From positions 310,001 to 374,000 of the forward strand of contig CM074130.1 of assembly GCA_037178625.1 (NCBI GenBank): 64,000 bases of DNA, read 5' to 3'. This DNA comes from Skeletonema tropicum. Its lineage: Eukaryota; Bacillariophyta; Thalassiosirophyceae; Thalassiosirales; Thalassiosiraceae. A program made the translations under genes and the position numbers. Positions within the stretch are counted from its first letter, which is position 1. Each line of letters opens with the position of its first letter. This document shows positions 1 through 9,657 of this stretch, piece after piece. Below the pieces are notes generated by a model that made no database searches, had not been told where the DNA came from, and saw only the letters and a list, made by a program, of their open reading frames with translations.

Positions 1-747
1 TGTTAAATATTATTTGGTACAATAAATTACAAAAAAATGTAGGCCTCTACACCATGATTAATATGACATCTACACCTATATTGCGGCTGCTGAAGCGTGT
101 ATACCCCCCCGACATCCTCTTTCATGTTGAGAGTTGAAGAATTGTGTTTGCATTGTTGTTATGGACTGTTTATATGGTTGATTGTTGCATATTAATTATG
201 TGAAACATCACATATCCGATCACATGTGCGCCTGGGTAATAAAAAATAGAGGGAGCACTCTCATACGTGGGGCACGACCTCGGAAGTCAATATTATGTTG
301 CAGATGAGATATGTAAAGTAGGGGACCTTGTAGTGCAGAGTATCATTGCCAAAAGGATCATATCACAGGTGGACGAAGATGACCAATTTTCATATCGTTG
401 ATGGCGAGTACAATAACTCAACGACGGCATCTACCTCGACAAAGGAACGCCTCCATAATATACCCAATAGTAATGGAGAGCGATATTGGTGCGTATATTG
501 GTTATATTTGAAGCGTGTGCATTGTTGGGGCCGACGGTAGGAGCGGCAGCTTCATGGTTGATGTCAAAAAGTGCAGCATTAGGTACGACTTACAGGTAGT
601 ATGTACGTTCTACGAAGATTTGAATTCCTACGTAGGCCTTAGAACCCGTATAAGGAATGGAAGATTTCTTGGGTTTGGAGTTTGGAAGAGACAGGTAGGA
701 AGAGGGAAGAGGGCAACGTCATCTACACAAAGTGTCAGCAGCAACGT
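1..747. other. No recognisable gene
   Basis: AT-rich DNA with only short open frames (64 and 91 codons, overlapping each other). Neither shows a motif or a codon pattern I recognise, so I annotate no gene here. Confidence 0.5.
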
Positions 748-929
748 TCGGGTTGGCGACAAGTTGGCGATTATCCGTCACTTTTTGTGACGGATGTGAC
801 GGGAAGTGACGGCCGTCTCCGTCCGTCACTTTGTTGACGGGTCACGGATCAGTGACGGTAAGTGACGTAAGTGACGGCTATACGACAACACTCATACTGT
901 CATTTATCGCCAAAATATTGCCAAACCGA
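748..929. mobile_element. Small foldback element packed with GTGACGG motifs
   Basis: The ends are imperfect inverted repeats: the left begins TCGGGTTGGCGACAAG and the right, read inward, TCGGTTTGGCAATATT. A 4-bp ACGT lies immediately outside each end and may be a target duplication. Inside are about eight copies of GTGACGG or its complement CCGTCAC in roughly 110 bp, in both orientations. Dense short subterminal motifs are typical of transposase binding sites in hAT-like elements, but no transposase is present. The core TGACG also resembles a bZIP/CRE half site, so a regulatory reading is possible. Confidence 0.5.
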
Positions 930-1207
930 ACGTATCAGTGAGGCTAACCTTTCATCTGGCTTCAATCGAATTCCGTGAGGGTATATAGGGCGGGATCCGG
1001 GATCTGCACCCATCTAAAATCGACATTCAGATTGTCGGTTCCGGTATCCAGACAAGAACCTGGGTGCTGAGTGCCGGAGCGGCGAGACACAAAAACATCA
1101 AGTTAAAAGTATGATGTGATGCATGCGTGGAAACAAACCGCATTTACTTCATCTATTTCAATCATGTGAAATAATGTGTTCTGTACAGCGTACAGCTCTA
1201 ATACATA

Positions 1208-1539
1208 CCCCCTCTGTCCCACAAAAAATGAGCTTTTTGATTTAAAATAGTTAAAATTTGGTCAATTTTCGTCCAAAAAATTGCTATCGCACATCGTTGG
1301 AAAGCTTATTTCACGCCGGTTACGATTATATGGAGGTTGAAGGTTGTTAAGCAAGTATTTGTAATGATATTGTGACAAAAGGCGTTAAAATATCCTTATA
1401 TCTAACCCTATTGTGAAAATGAAGAGGCCTCTCGGACACTTGTGTAGGACCTCACGTAGGAATAAGTACGTCAAATAGCTAGTTTTTTGTGGGACTACGA
1501 TTAACTTCAAATAGCTCATTTTTTTTGGGACAGAGGGAG
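1208..1539. mobile_element. Stowaway-like MITE (TA target site)
   Basis: A 332-bp element between two TA dinucleotides (1206-1207 and 1540-1541). The left end reads CCCCCTCTGTCCCACAAAAA and the right, read inward, CTCCCTCTGTCCCAAAAAAA; both continue into AATGAGCT. This closely resembles the terminal sequence of plant Stowaway MITEs (CTCCCTCYGTCCCA, TA target), which are non-autonomous Tc1/mariner relatives. There is no coding capacity. The right end lies about 70 bp upstream of the ATG at 1611, so the element probably forms part of that gene's promoter or 5' UTR. Confidence 0.8.
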
Positions 1540-1610
1540 TACTTATTTTGCAAGCCATTCTCATTCTTTGACTCACTAAACGTAAAGAGAACCACAACAA
1601 CATTGCAACC

Positions 1611-2078
1611 ATGTCGACGCCCTGTAACTGCAATACTAAGTTCATAGTCCCTACCAAAACTGAGGACAACTGCTCCTACAGCGAGCAGTTGATACAGCAG
1701 TTTATTGGACAGGAACAGGACGAATCCAAGTCCAAGTTTGATGCCTTTCAATACTATTCAAATGACCTTCTCCGACTCAAGACTCTCCTTCTCAGTTCCG
1801 ATGGAGATGATGATGAGTTGAATGATTTGGCTGCAGTCAACGATGCATTGAGAAGTGCTGGTCTTAGTCTTAGCAATCTTTCAACCAACTGTGTCAGCAA
1901 GCCTGCCTCGAAGCGCCGTCGAGGAAGCAACTCACAGCCTATCACTATCAAGCAGAAAGAATCAGGAACCCCGCGGAAGACAAGGCTGTCTTGGGAGCTG
2001 CATCCGAGCTTGCTTCTTCACGATCTCTATGATGAGGTTGGAAAAAATGTTCAATCAGTTTCAGATGACGAAAATTAA
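1611..2078 (+). CDS. Hypothetical basic/acidic nuclear-type protein, 155 aa
   Basis: A 155-residue open frame with a clear ATG and no intron needed. The N-terminus contains CNCN and CSYSEQLIQQFIGQEQDESK. The middle has an acidic DGDDDE run (around residues 64-69). A basic KRRRG cluster near residue 102 looks like a nuclear localisation signal. The C-terminal third carries RKTRLSWELHPSLLLHDLYD, a helical segment after a basic patch. I do not recognise a family. Composition resembles small nuclear regulators, but function is unknown. A Stowaway-like MITE sits immediately upstream. No homologous copy occurs elsewhere in the window, and the frame is intact, which supports it being a real gene. 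Confidence 0.6.
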   Translation: MSTPCNCNTKFIVPTKTEDNCSYSEQLIQQFIGQEQDESKSKFDAFQYYSNDLLRLKTLLLSSDGDDDELNDLAAVNDALRSAGLSLSNLSTNCVSKPASKRRRGSNSQPITIKQKESGTPRKTRLSWELHPSLLLHDLYDEVGKNVQSVSDDEN

Positions 2079-2506
2079 TCGCGTAGGGTAGCGAGCTCAA
2101 GTAGTTTGAAGCTTGTTGATGGACTAGTGCTAAACCAGAATTTGGTCAATGTTGGCTATGGTTAGTTACGCACACGCGAACATTTTTTGTGGATGTGACG
2201 GAGTATTTGTGGCTAATCAAAATGTATTCGTATAATGCAGGTAATAATGATAGATCAATATATCATCGTAATTCCTTTCTTTGTCATTAATGTGAGAGAA
2301 GTAAGGCGCAAGAGCGGGAAGAGTTTGCTTGATTAAACGGATCTCTTTTCTTCTCTTAGATATCTCTCCAATCATTCATCACCAAGGTACAATAATATGC
2401 AGTTTCATTATTTATCCCTCTCCAACTAGGCCCCTGATACCAGCTTCTGAGAAATAAACGTCTGAGATCTTTTCGTATCAATGCACCAGAGATCCGGATT
2501 ATCAGC
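2079..2506. other. Intergenic, nothing recognised
   Basis: AT-rich spacer between the 155-aa gene and the 3' end of the minus-strand LRR pseudogene. The two converge here. No conserved element seen. Confidence 0.4.
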
Positions 2507-3431
2507 TTATTGATATTGGCCAACTGATTGGAGGAAAGGCAACACGTTATTGATCACAATGCTTGCACCTGACGGGATGCATACCTCTTTACTTGCCTTA
2601 TTCCGTCTCCTCCTCGTAGTACGAACCCCCTCCCTCTCCAGTGCATCTCCCTCTTTGTCATTGAGATTGGCCTTCCACAGAGCGAGTTCCAGTAGTGTTG
2701 TAGCCTCCTTCATCTCATCCATTGCTGTACTTCTGGTGTAATTGAATTAGATTCTTTGTTGGGTAGAACTTGATTTATTCGACTAATTTCATCCGTCACT
2801 TCATTTCTCCAGCTCTCCAGATGCAACGAAGCAACCGTGTTGTGGATCCCCCCAACAAGATCAATTGTTGCTAGCTTTATGCAGCCATAGAATACATCAA
2901 CGGCAAGGAATAGCGAGCGTCTCAGACTTCGGCAGTTCTTGAATGTGCTTCCTTCCAGTGTCTCCAAATCTTCCGGCAACTCCAAATCTGTCAGCTGCTC
3001 ACAATCCCCAAATGCATTACACTCAATAGTCCTTATAGAAGGAGGCATCTTGACAGTTCTCAATGAGCGGCAATAAAAGAATGCACTCTTTTCAATTCTT
3101 TCCAGCTTGTCACCGAAGTCTACATGCTTTAGTGCTGTACAACAAGTGAATGCACACGCTTGAATGATCTTGACGCCCAGAAATTTGACACTTCTTAGTG
3201 AGCTGCAGTAGACGAATGCATACTTCTCGATTATTCCGATCTCGTCGTCGAACTCCACATAGATTAGTTGCCTACGATTGCTGAATGAAGGTTCTGGCAG
3301 GAATTACTTTGACGGATTTATGGATTCTGGCACGTCGGACGTGTTGGGGTGCAACTTGATCGCCGCACCCTTGGATCGCCGCCCATGTAGACGAAAATCT
3401 CATCATCTTCGTCTCGTGCCTCCGCCATCAT
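2507..3431 (-). pseudogene. Decayed BspA-like leucine-rich-repeat gene (copy 1)
   Basis: Reading the minus strand from the ATG at 3431, the protein starts MMAEARDEDDEIFVYMGG, matching the intact paralogue at 43089-44036. The frame then breaks at least twice within 200 bp; homology resumes in another frame around 3340 and again from 3258. The main open block (3258-2710) has LRR_5/BspA-type repeats of the form IE..AF..C..L..V. It ends at a premature stop after EVQQWMR, where the intact copy continues into a coiled segment. The conserved C-terminal block (KEATTLLELALWKANLND, then a basic RRRRNKASKE stretch) follows in another frame to 2507. BspA-like LRR proteins are usually extracellular or of unknown role. 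At least three disruptions make this a pseudogene, not a sequencing slip. Confidence 0.85.
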
Positions 3432-3888
3432 TTCTTCGCAGTGGTGTGGTGCTATGAACAGAAATATGAATATCAACACTATCTACTCTCTCTAGAGGGA
3501 GAGACCCCAATAACGACAACGACATCATCTATCACCACCTACTTATCACTTGTAAGAACATGACACATGAAGGACACATGACCATGATGATGGATGTTGT
3601 GTGTTGTGGGGCTTTATTAAGGTTATCAAGACACGTATCTTTTATTTTTGATACGACAGTAATTTCAGACGCCCATCTCGTGATCACCATCTCAAAAACG
3701 CCATCCAACTTCCAACCAACAAGCTACAAGCTACACTACAAGCTACTCTCTAGCAAGCCCACACACAACCAACAACCAGGTGATCGAATTCATTCCGGTA
3801 ATACATAGCAAGCTAGGAGAAACTACTTGCCACTGCATCGTCGTTGGTAGACAGAGGTGTATTCGGTGCTGTGCTGGATGGAGCAATA
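3432..3888. promoter_or_regulatory. Shared intergenic region of two divergent LRR pseudogenes
   Basis: The 457 bp between the two LRR starts (minus at 3431, plus at 3889) would have held both promoters. Positions about 3623-3705 are a diverged copy of the AP-4 epsilon 5' flank (ATCAAGACACGTATCTTT followed by CCCATCTCGTGATC). A short palindromic CTCTCTCTAGAGGGAGAG stretch lies near 3485-3505. No core promoter element can be named with confidence. Confidence 0.45.
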
Positions 3889-4816
3889 ATGATGGCGGAG
3901 GCACCAGCCAATGATGAGATTTTTGTCTACATGGGCGGCGATCAAGAAGTGCCCCAACACGTTCGACGTGCCAGAATTCATAAATCAGTCAAAAGTATTC
4001 CTGCTCGGGCATTCAAGTGTCGTTTTCGACTAATTTCTGTTGAGTTTCATGATGAGATCGAAGTCATTGAGGAGTATGCGTTCCTTGAGCATGCCGTTCA
4101 TTGCGGTGACGCATTAAATTGCTGGGCGTCAAGATCATCGAAGCGGGGGCATTTGGCAGTTTAGTGCCCTGACTGGTGTGGAATTTGGCGACATGCTGGA
4201 AACGATTGAATTTTCGGCGTTCTCCGAATGCCGCTCATTGAGAACCGTCACAATGCCATCTGTGAGGACTATTGGAACGAGGGCTTTTGGTGAATGCTAT
4301 GAGTTTTTTGGTGTGGAATGTGGTGAAGATCTTGAAACAATACGACTGAGTGCATTCATTCAATGCCTCAATTTGAAACGACTCGTCTTGCCATTGAAAG
4401 AAAATATGATTGAAGATAATGCATTCCTTTACCTGTTGTTCTAGCTGGGGCTGGGGGAATCCACAGCACTGTTGGCTCTTTGCATATGGAGAGCTGGAGA
4501 AATGAAATGATGGATGAAATCAACCGCATCAATCAAGTACTACCCAACACTACCTATCCGTCTGAAAAGACTATTGTAATACGGGAGACTCAATCACTAC
4601 AAAAGTGAACACCACAAGATATTGAAAGAGGCCACAACTCTGCTTGAACTCGCTCTTTGGAAGGCCAATCTTGATGACAACCAGGGCGGTGAGAGGGAGG
4701 GAATTAGAACAACGAGGAGGCGTCGAAAGAGAGCAAGGAAAGAGATCTGTGTTACATCTGGTGCAAACAATTGTGATCAAGAATGTTTTGCCATTTCTAA
4801 TGTTGGAATGACATGA
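3889..4816 (+). pseudogene. Decayed BspA-like leucine-rich-repeat gene (copy 2)
   Basis: From the ATG at 3889 the frame reads MMAEAPANDEIFVYMGGDQE and follows the intact paralogue (43089) to about residue 70. It then shifts frame near 4080 and stops at 4164. LRR homology resumes in another frame from about 4165 to 4444 (GVEFGDMLETIEFSAFSECR and further repeats). A second break precedes the C-terminal block, which is open again at 4622-4816 (KEATTLLELALWKANLDD, RRRRKRARKEICVTSGA). The ATTLLELALWKAN segment is conserved in all three copies and so probably mattered functionally. Copies 1 and 2 lie back to back and share 5' halves, suggesting an inverted duplication followed by independent decay. 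Confidence 0.85.
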
Positions 4817-5219
4817 TCGTGGTGATTTATGTTCTCTATTTGAAATCATAGATGATGCAATTGTTGTTTCAAGAACACAATCTAGCGCCGCACAACTTCT
4901 GCTAGACCACCAACACGTATCATTTGCCCCAGCTTATTCTTTTAACTGCATTTAGTGGTCGCTTTTCTTAGTCACTCTTGTCAGTCAACGAGTGTCACAA
5001 CTGGTAAAATTACTCTAACTTTTTTCTCCACCACACTTTCATCTCACTAAACAATGACCAACATAATTCGTCTCCTTACCTTCGAGGCATCATTAACAGT
5101 GTTATCACTCACTGCTGTTCATAGCTTGACAGCAGAACAGGCATGGTACAGCTGACAATGATAGCGCGTCCATCCTCCATGCATAATACTTAAGCACTCT
5201 ACTACTCCTAAATGGAAAT
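4817..5219. other. Intergenic, nothing recognised
   Basis: Downstream flank of LRR pseudogene copy 2. No open frame or repeat with support was seen. Confidence 0.4.
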
Positions 5220-5450
5220 GGCAAGATGCGACAGTGGTTTCAAATGCCCATCGATCTCGTCACTCTAAAATCTAAAACGACGAAAAAGCCCCACACCCGC
5301 CGGCCCACGCACATAACAATGAAAACGGCAATGACGAAAAGCAAGCCCCCGCTACAAAAAAGTGGAGCATATCAATAATAATAATAATAATAGAACAGAA
5401 ATTTTAAAGTACATCATAGGCACATCTCATGTTGTTAGCGACATCACATA
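5220..5450 (+). repeat. Partial copy of the AP-4 epsilon 5' flank
   Basis: The stretch from GATGCGACAGTGGTTTCAAA through GTGGAGCATATCAATAATAA to GCACATCTCATGTTGTTA matches 13975-14110, just upstream of the AP-4 epsilon ATG, and also 10685-10825. An (AAT)n run is inserted near 5372-5390. It precedes no adaptin coding sequence here; a LINE 3' tail follows directly. Confidence 0.7.
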
Positions 5451-5454
5451 AGTA

Positions 5455-5612
5455 CTATCAAGTACAGATGGCAGAACTATTTCTCAAGGAAGTGCTGTAG
5501 CTCTTAGTCAACCTCAGGCAGAGTCGTCTCAACCATCCACAGATGCTTTTCTTGTTTACAATACTAGTGATACGTAGTTTACCGCAGCACGGAAATACAT
5601 AACCTAAAGCCC
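5455..5612 (+). repeat. 5'-truncated LINE tail (NTSDT family)
   Basis: Read from 5461, an open tail ends in SSQPSTDAFLVYNTSDT and a TAG at 5575-5577, followed by a shared 3' UTR (TTTACCGCAGCACGGAAATA then AACCTAAAGCCCCACA). The same C-terminus and 3' UTR recur at about 10855-11010, 25895-26075, 34740-34940 and, shorter, 44620-44680. A common 3' end with variable 5' breakpoints is what 5'-truncated non-LTR retrotransposon copies look like. Confidence 0.6.
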
Positions 5613-5628
5613 CACATACATACTCTGG

Positions 5629-5727
5629 TTAGGTATTCAGCTATACCAACTGGCCTCCCAACAACTATACTTTAAAATTTCTGTTACTTATAGTTGTTGG
5701 GAGGCCACTTGGTATAGCTGAACCTAA
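5629..5727. repeat. Near-perfect 40-bp-arm hairpin
   Basis: Arm 5629-5669 (TTAGGTATTCAGCTATACCA onward) pairs with arm 5689-5727, separated by a 19-bp AT-rich loop. Only a couple of mismatches and a 2-bp bulge are seen. It lies directly downstream of a LINE tail. The paralogous position at about 11015-11060 keeps only the right arm. Confidence 0.85.
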
Positions 5728-5739
5728 GAGTAGTACAAG

Positions 5740-7055
5740 GCAAGATAGGTGATTAATGTTACGAGCTCAATCTGATGTGCAAACAAATAAGATACATATT
5801 AGTTACGTCAGAAATGTGACAAAAATCACATTTTGGCCGGTACGGAGGTCTCTCAAAGCTAGTGATTTGTTAGGTGGCGCCATTTGTGGCCAAGTACTCT
5901 GTCACATTTGTCGGGTACGGCGCTAGTTAAATTTGCTAGCAGAGCGCGGGTACGAGGGCTTGATTTGTCATTCTCGGAGTAACTTTTTTTTGCCAGAAAA
6001 GTGACAACTGTCTGCGTAGGAACTCATACAGAATGTGATTTTGTCATTCTGGAGCGGGCTTCTCTGTAAAGCCTGTAACGCACCATGATATTTTGAGCCG
6101 CTGGTAGCATCACGTCAAAAGCACAAGACCATCACCATGGTCAAAGCAGCATCGTCGACGAGTAGCAATGAGAAAGAGCAAGAAGCAGCCGCCTATTAGA
6201 GGGCGGCGGCCAGCAGTATCTTAGCAACAAATCAAGTTCAAAAAAACATCGCCGCCGATCGGTGCCGTGGCGGCAAGTGGCGGCGGCGGCAGCAGCTTCG
6301 GTGTGGACGGAGGCACCGTCGATTTCGATGCAGGCGGGTTGGAATTCACTGTCTACATGGATCAACAATGAAAGAAAAAGGGAAGCACTAAGCTTCCTAA
6401 TTTATGGATTTCATGACAGCCTTCCATGGAAAAAGATGGTGATGTGTGCGTGTTTGATTTCCAGGCTCTCAAATGGATGCTCGAGTGAGGAATGTGAAGT
6501 GTGGAATCACATGGTCGTGCGGTGAGGGGTAGAAACCAGCAATACTTGTAGCAGCCCGATGCTGCTGCACGCTTTTGGGCTGAATATTATAGACTCGGTC
6601 GCAATGGGAGCAAGACCTGCCATACAATTCACTCGGTGTGAACGAAATCAAGATAATGAAACTCGATAGAAATATTCGAGAAGAAAGTTGTTTAGGACTG
6701 TATGGAGCGTCTATGTGATAAAAAAATTCATTACGATGTTGCGATGGACGATATTAGAGAGTTTTATGGATATGAAACGGAATCAACGAAGATAATTGAT
6801 GCAATGCTAAAAGACAGGCAATGATACAATGTAGAGGGCGGGATTCAGCCCAATCTCCGCTGACATAAGACTATATTAACATTATATAATGTTTTTATTT
6901 GAGCAAATGCTATCGTTGCTTTCATTTTGGCGTGTCCGTAATATTGAGGTTCTGCCTGGCTGCTCACCCACCAAGCCCCCTAGTGGAAACCTACCTTGTG
7001 AGACTCCCATCTCAAATCTGTCATTTTCTACGTTATCATCACTCATACGTACGGT
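5740..7055. other. Intergenic, degenerate fragments only
   Basis: Contains short G/A-rich open pieces near 6138-6380 (for example an ATG at 6138 that stops after 20 codons, and a Gly-rich frame ending MDQQ at about 6370), none of convincing length. No family was recognised. GGTACGG-like words recur at 5840-5960. Confidence 0.35.
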
Positions 7056-8794
7056 CTAGTGGTTACCCGTCGAGACTATGAGAGCATCGTGATTCATAGT
7101 CCTACTCATAGTCCAAAACTGGCTAATTTCGATAGGGAAAAAAGTTGTTTGATCCAGTTCCTACGCGCCCTAGCTGGTAGATTTCTGTCATAGCATCACC
7201 TGACGTGTTGGGGCGTGGTGTTGTTTTTCCCGGGGAGCCACTCGTTGACTCAGTAGGGCCGCCCAAACGTGGTGGTAAATTCGCCATGGTTGAAAAAAAA
7301 AAGTCAGTGATGAGTATGAGATTACTACGTAGGAATTCGTGGCTTTTTGGCGCGATCCATCATCACCACCTTTTATCTCATTATTCATAGTCATAGTCCT
7401 TACCATTGCTTACGATGACTACTACAGCTACAGCCAAACGTGAAGCAGCCACTCAGCCGCCTCAGCCGCAGCAGCGATCGCCCGGCTGCTTGGCGTCCAT
7501 GCAGCAGCTCATATTATCACCTCGCAGTTAGTACCAATCCTCCAACCAACACCACCCCAGCGGTCGACAAATCGAACAACCAAGACAACTCTCTACTAAC
7601 TCCAAGACCATTGGCGGGTATCGATTATGAAGAAGTGCAAGACGTGCGGCAAGGTGTGGTAGGAGGCAATGATCATGGCACGAACGACGGTACTGAAGAT
7701 GAAGATGATGATGTGTCGTCAATTGCGATGTCCGTCAGCCATGTGTCATCGGAAATGGAGATGGAGGACAACGAAATGGTGGAGATGGCCACAGGCACTG
7801 TTATTGATGAATCGAACACTACTGAGAATACAATTTCAATTGACGAGCAAATGATTGGGTGGTTTGGAGGTAGACGTGATGGCACGACATTGCGTATTCC
7901 GCCAATACCTGTGGGAGATGGGATATGTGTTTTTCAATGTGATAGGGGATACAATTTATCGTTATCTGCGTGTCAAATGCAAATCAATGATATCAACCAA
8001 TGAATATTATCGATCTGTGCATAATGCTATGTGCTCAGTTGACACATTCCGGATCAACTTCGTAATGTCCATCGTCCCAGGTAATGGTACGTCAAAACAA
8101 GTTTATACGTCGATGTTTGAAGTTCAACGTTAATATTTTGCTAGAATATGAACATGGTTGGAACGAAAAGGGTTTGGATGATCGTTTGGGAGGTAATTAA
8201 TGCCAAAATAGTGCTGTGGCTCCAACCATGTAAAGGGAGGCTTGATCTTGATGGAAAGGAGCGCAGAGCACATGACAATGCCAAAGAGTTGAAATTGTGG
8301 AAGGAGGAACAAGTGCAAGAGTCTCCTTCAGCACCGCAGAGACGCAAGAGAAATGCTTCGAAGGATGTGTCTCCTTCTCCACAAAAGAGGACCTAGGAGT
8401 GCAAGGAACAAATAATAGTCGTTCGATATGGGATAGGGTCGTTCATTTTTATGTGTAGGGAGTCATTCAATTTCTGTGGATAATCTAATAATCGTTTCTA
8501 GCAAATGACACTATTCAATAGAGCACCAATACCACTGTTGTCTACAGAGGTTTCATCAATGAATTATCTTCTGCGTTGATGTATCAGCCACCGTAGGAGG
8601 GACTATGATACCATGGTGAGAAAAGTGTTTGTGACGAATGGCGACAGAAATATTACTAATTCCTATGTACGATTGCCGCTCTGAAGATTCATAGTCCAAT
8701 TCTAGTCCTTTTTTTGGTGTACCAAGGGTACAGAGGAATTCGTGGCGTTTTTCATAGTCCTCATAGTCCCATAGTCTCGACGGGTAACCACTAG
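7056..8794. mobile_element. Transposon-like unit with CTAGTGGTTACCCGTCGAG ends
   Basis: The left end, CTAGTGGTTACCCGTCGAGA at 7056, is repeated in inverted orientation at the right end (…TCTCGACGGGTAACCACTAG, ending at 8794). Inside both ends the word CATAGTCC recurs (about 7097, 7108, 7391-7398, 8692, 8751-8770), and GGAATTCGTGGC occurs near each end (7331, 8734). Terminal inverted repeats plus subterminal motifs indicate a DNA transposon. The target duplication is unclear: CTAG itself may be it. The interior includes a degraded piggyBac-like coding segment. Confidence 0.6.
7414..8395 (+). pseudogene. Degraded coding region with a piggyBac-like DDE fragment
   Basis: An ATG at 7414 opens MTTTATAKREAATQPPQPQQ but stops within 40 codons. 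An overlapping frame is then open to 8003 and carries an acidic stretch (DGTEDEDDDVSSIAMSVS) and ISIDEQMIGWFGGRRDG followed by GDGICVFQCDRGYNLSL. The order SIDEQ…F.GR…GD[GI]…CD.GY resembles the start of the DDE domain of piggyBac-like transposases (first catalytic Asp in IDE). A third frame (8148-8395) ends in a Lys/Arg/Ser-rich tail, KRNASKDVSPSPQKRT. It lies wholly inside inverted-repeat ends, so it could be what remains of that element's transposase. Frame breaks and short length argue against activity. The assignment is tentative. Confidence 0.4.
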
Positions 8795-8845
8795 TTACAC
8801 GGACAGGAGTAGATTTAAGAAAAGTGATTCGAACTTGTTTCAATT

Positions 8846-8945
8846 AAGACCGGCGCGAGTAAAATGTGCTATGGTAAATTTTTTCAGCACGCTTGGCGCT
8901 AGATAATTTTAAATTACCCTAGCTCATTTTATTTGCGCCTGTCTT
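8846..8945. mobile_element. 100-bp MITE with empty site in the sister duplicate
   Basis: The ends are AAGACCGGCGCGAGTAAAAT and, inverted, AAGACAGGCGCAAATAAAAT, an imperfect ~32-bp terminal inverted repeat ending GGTAA. It is flanked by AATT (8842-8845 and 8946-8949). Unit 2 at about 11185 has the uninterrupted site TTGTTTCAATTACATCCTCC, which equals this locus with the element and one AATT removed. A diverged half of the same element occurs near 44563-44600. Confidence 0.85.
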
Positions 8946-9051
8946 AATTACATCCTCCTAGAGTTACTATTACTATTACTATTACAACTGTACGATAAAA
9001 ATAATACACGCGAACACGATCCTTGCCCTCGAGAAAGATTGCCTGCTATTC

Positions 9052-9657
9052 TCAAACGGAATTTTGGTGAAGACTACCGAGCATCCTCGCTCTCACAGCG
9101 GCCTTTCTTGTCATGGCTAACGAAGCAAGTGCAATATTTTCCGACCTAAAACATCCATGTTCCTGTCTCGCCTGCTCTGCGAGGACTGCACGTACGCATC
9201 GACGTCTACAAGCCTTCATCTCGAGCACACAGGTCGGTGAGAGTAGATGAGCAATACCAATCCAGGAGCCTCTATCTTCTTTGGATGTCCAATCACAATC
9301 ACTTGCACAAGCTCGGAGTTGGAGGACGTCTTGCTTGATGCTGCGTTTCATTGCATTGTATTCTGCGTCGGTGTACCACAACTCGCGTGTGTTTTTGTCC
9401 TCGTGCCTAGGAACAATGTAATGTGCTGTTTCGTTGGCAAATCGTACATGCGCATGGTTGTGTCTGAGTGGGAAGTCTACGATCAATTCTGACGCCATGT
9501 CCATGTCCTGTTCTGCCTTGGTGTACCACAGCTCGTTTTTGTCCTCATGCCTGTCAACTGTGTTGTAAAGCTGTGATGTTTCAGTTTCAGCAAATTTCAC
9601 AACGTCCCGGTGTCGTTTGGGAGTGGGAGGGAAGTCTACGATCAATTCAGCCACCAT
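9052..9657 (-). CDS. WYT-motif small-protein family, 201 aa, duplicated N-terminal module
   Basis: Single open frame from ATG 9657. Module 1 (residues 1-50) runs MAAELIVDFPPTPKRHRDVV … RHEDKNELWYTKAEQ. A second copy (from about residue 52) runs MASELIVDFPLRHNHAHVRF … NTRELWYTDAEYNAMKR. The conserved body follows: SWIGIAHLLSPTCVLE and a Cys/Arg motif, CRRRCVRAVLAEQARQ, then an Ala-rich tail ending ARMLGSLHQNSV. Three other copies in the window have only one N-terminal module starting at the second Met, so this gene carries an internal duplication. I associate the pattern V.FA…LY…R..K.ELWYT..EY..MKR with a large diatom family of unknown function; no signal peptide or catalytic motif is evident. 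It is the unit-1 member of the tandem duplication; its sister is at 11297-11887. Confidence 0.75.
   Translation of the reverse strand: MVAELIVDFPPTPKRHRDVVKFAETETSQLYNTVDRHEDKNELWYTKAEQDMDMASELIVDFPLRHNHAHVRFANETAHYIVPRHEDKNTRELWYTDAEYNAMKRSIKQDVLQLRACASDCDWTSKEDRGSWIGIAHLLSPTCVLEMKACRRRCVRAVLAEQARQEHGCFRSENIALASLAMTRKAAVRARMLGSLHQNSV

Noticed and set aside
7440..8003. 187-codon ORF as an intact gene
   Set aside because: It starts with GTG inside another frame, and the recognisable part is only a fragment of a DDE-like domain inside transposon ends.
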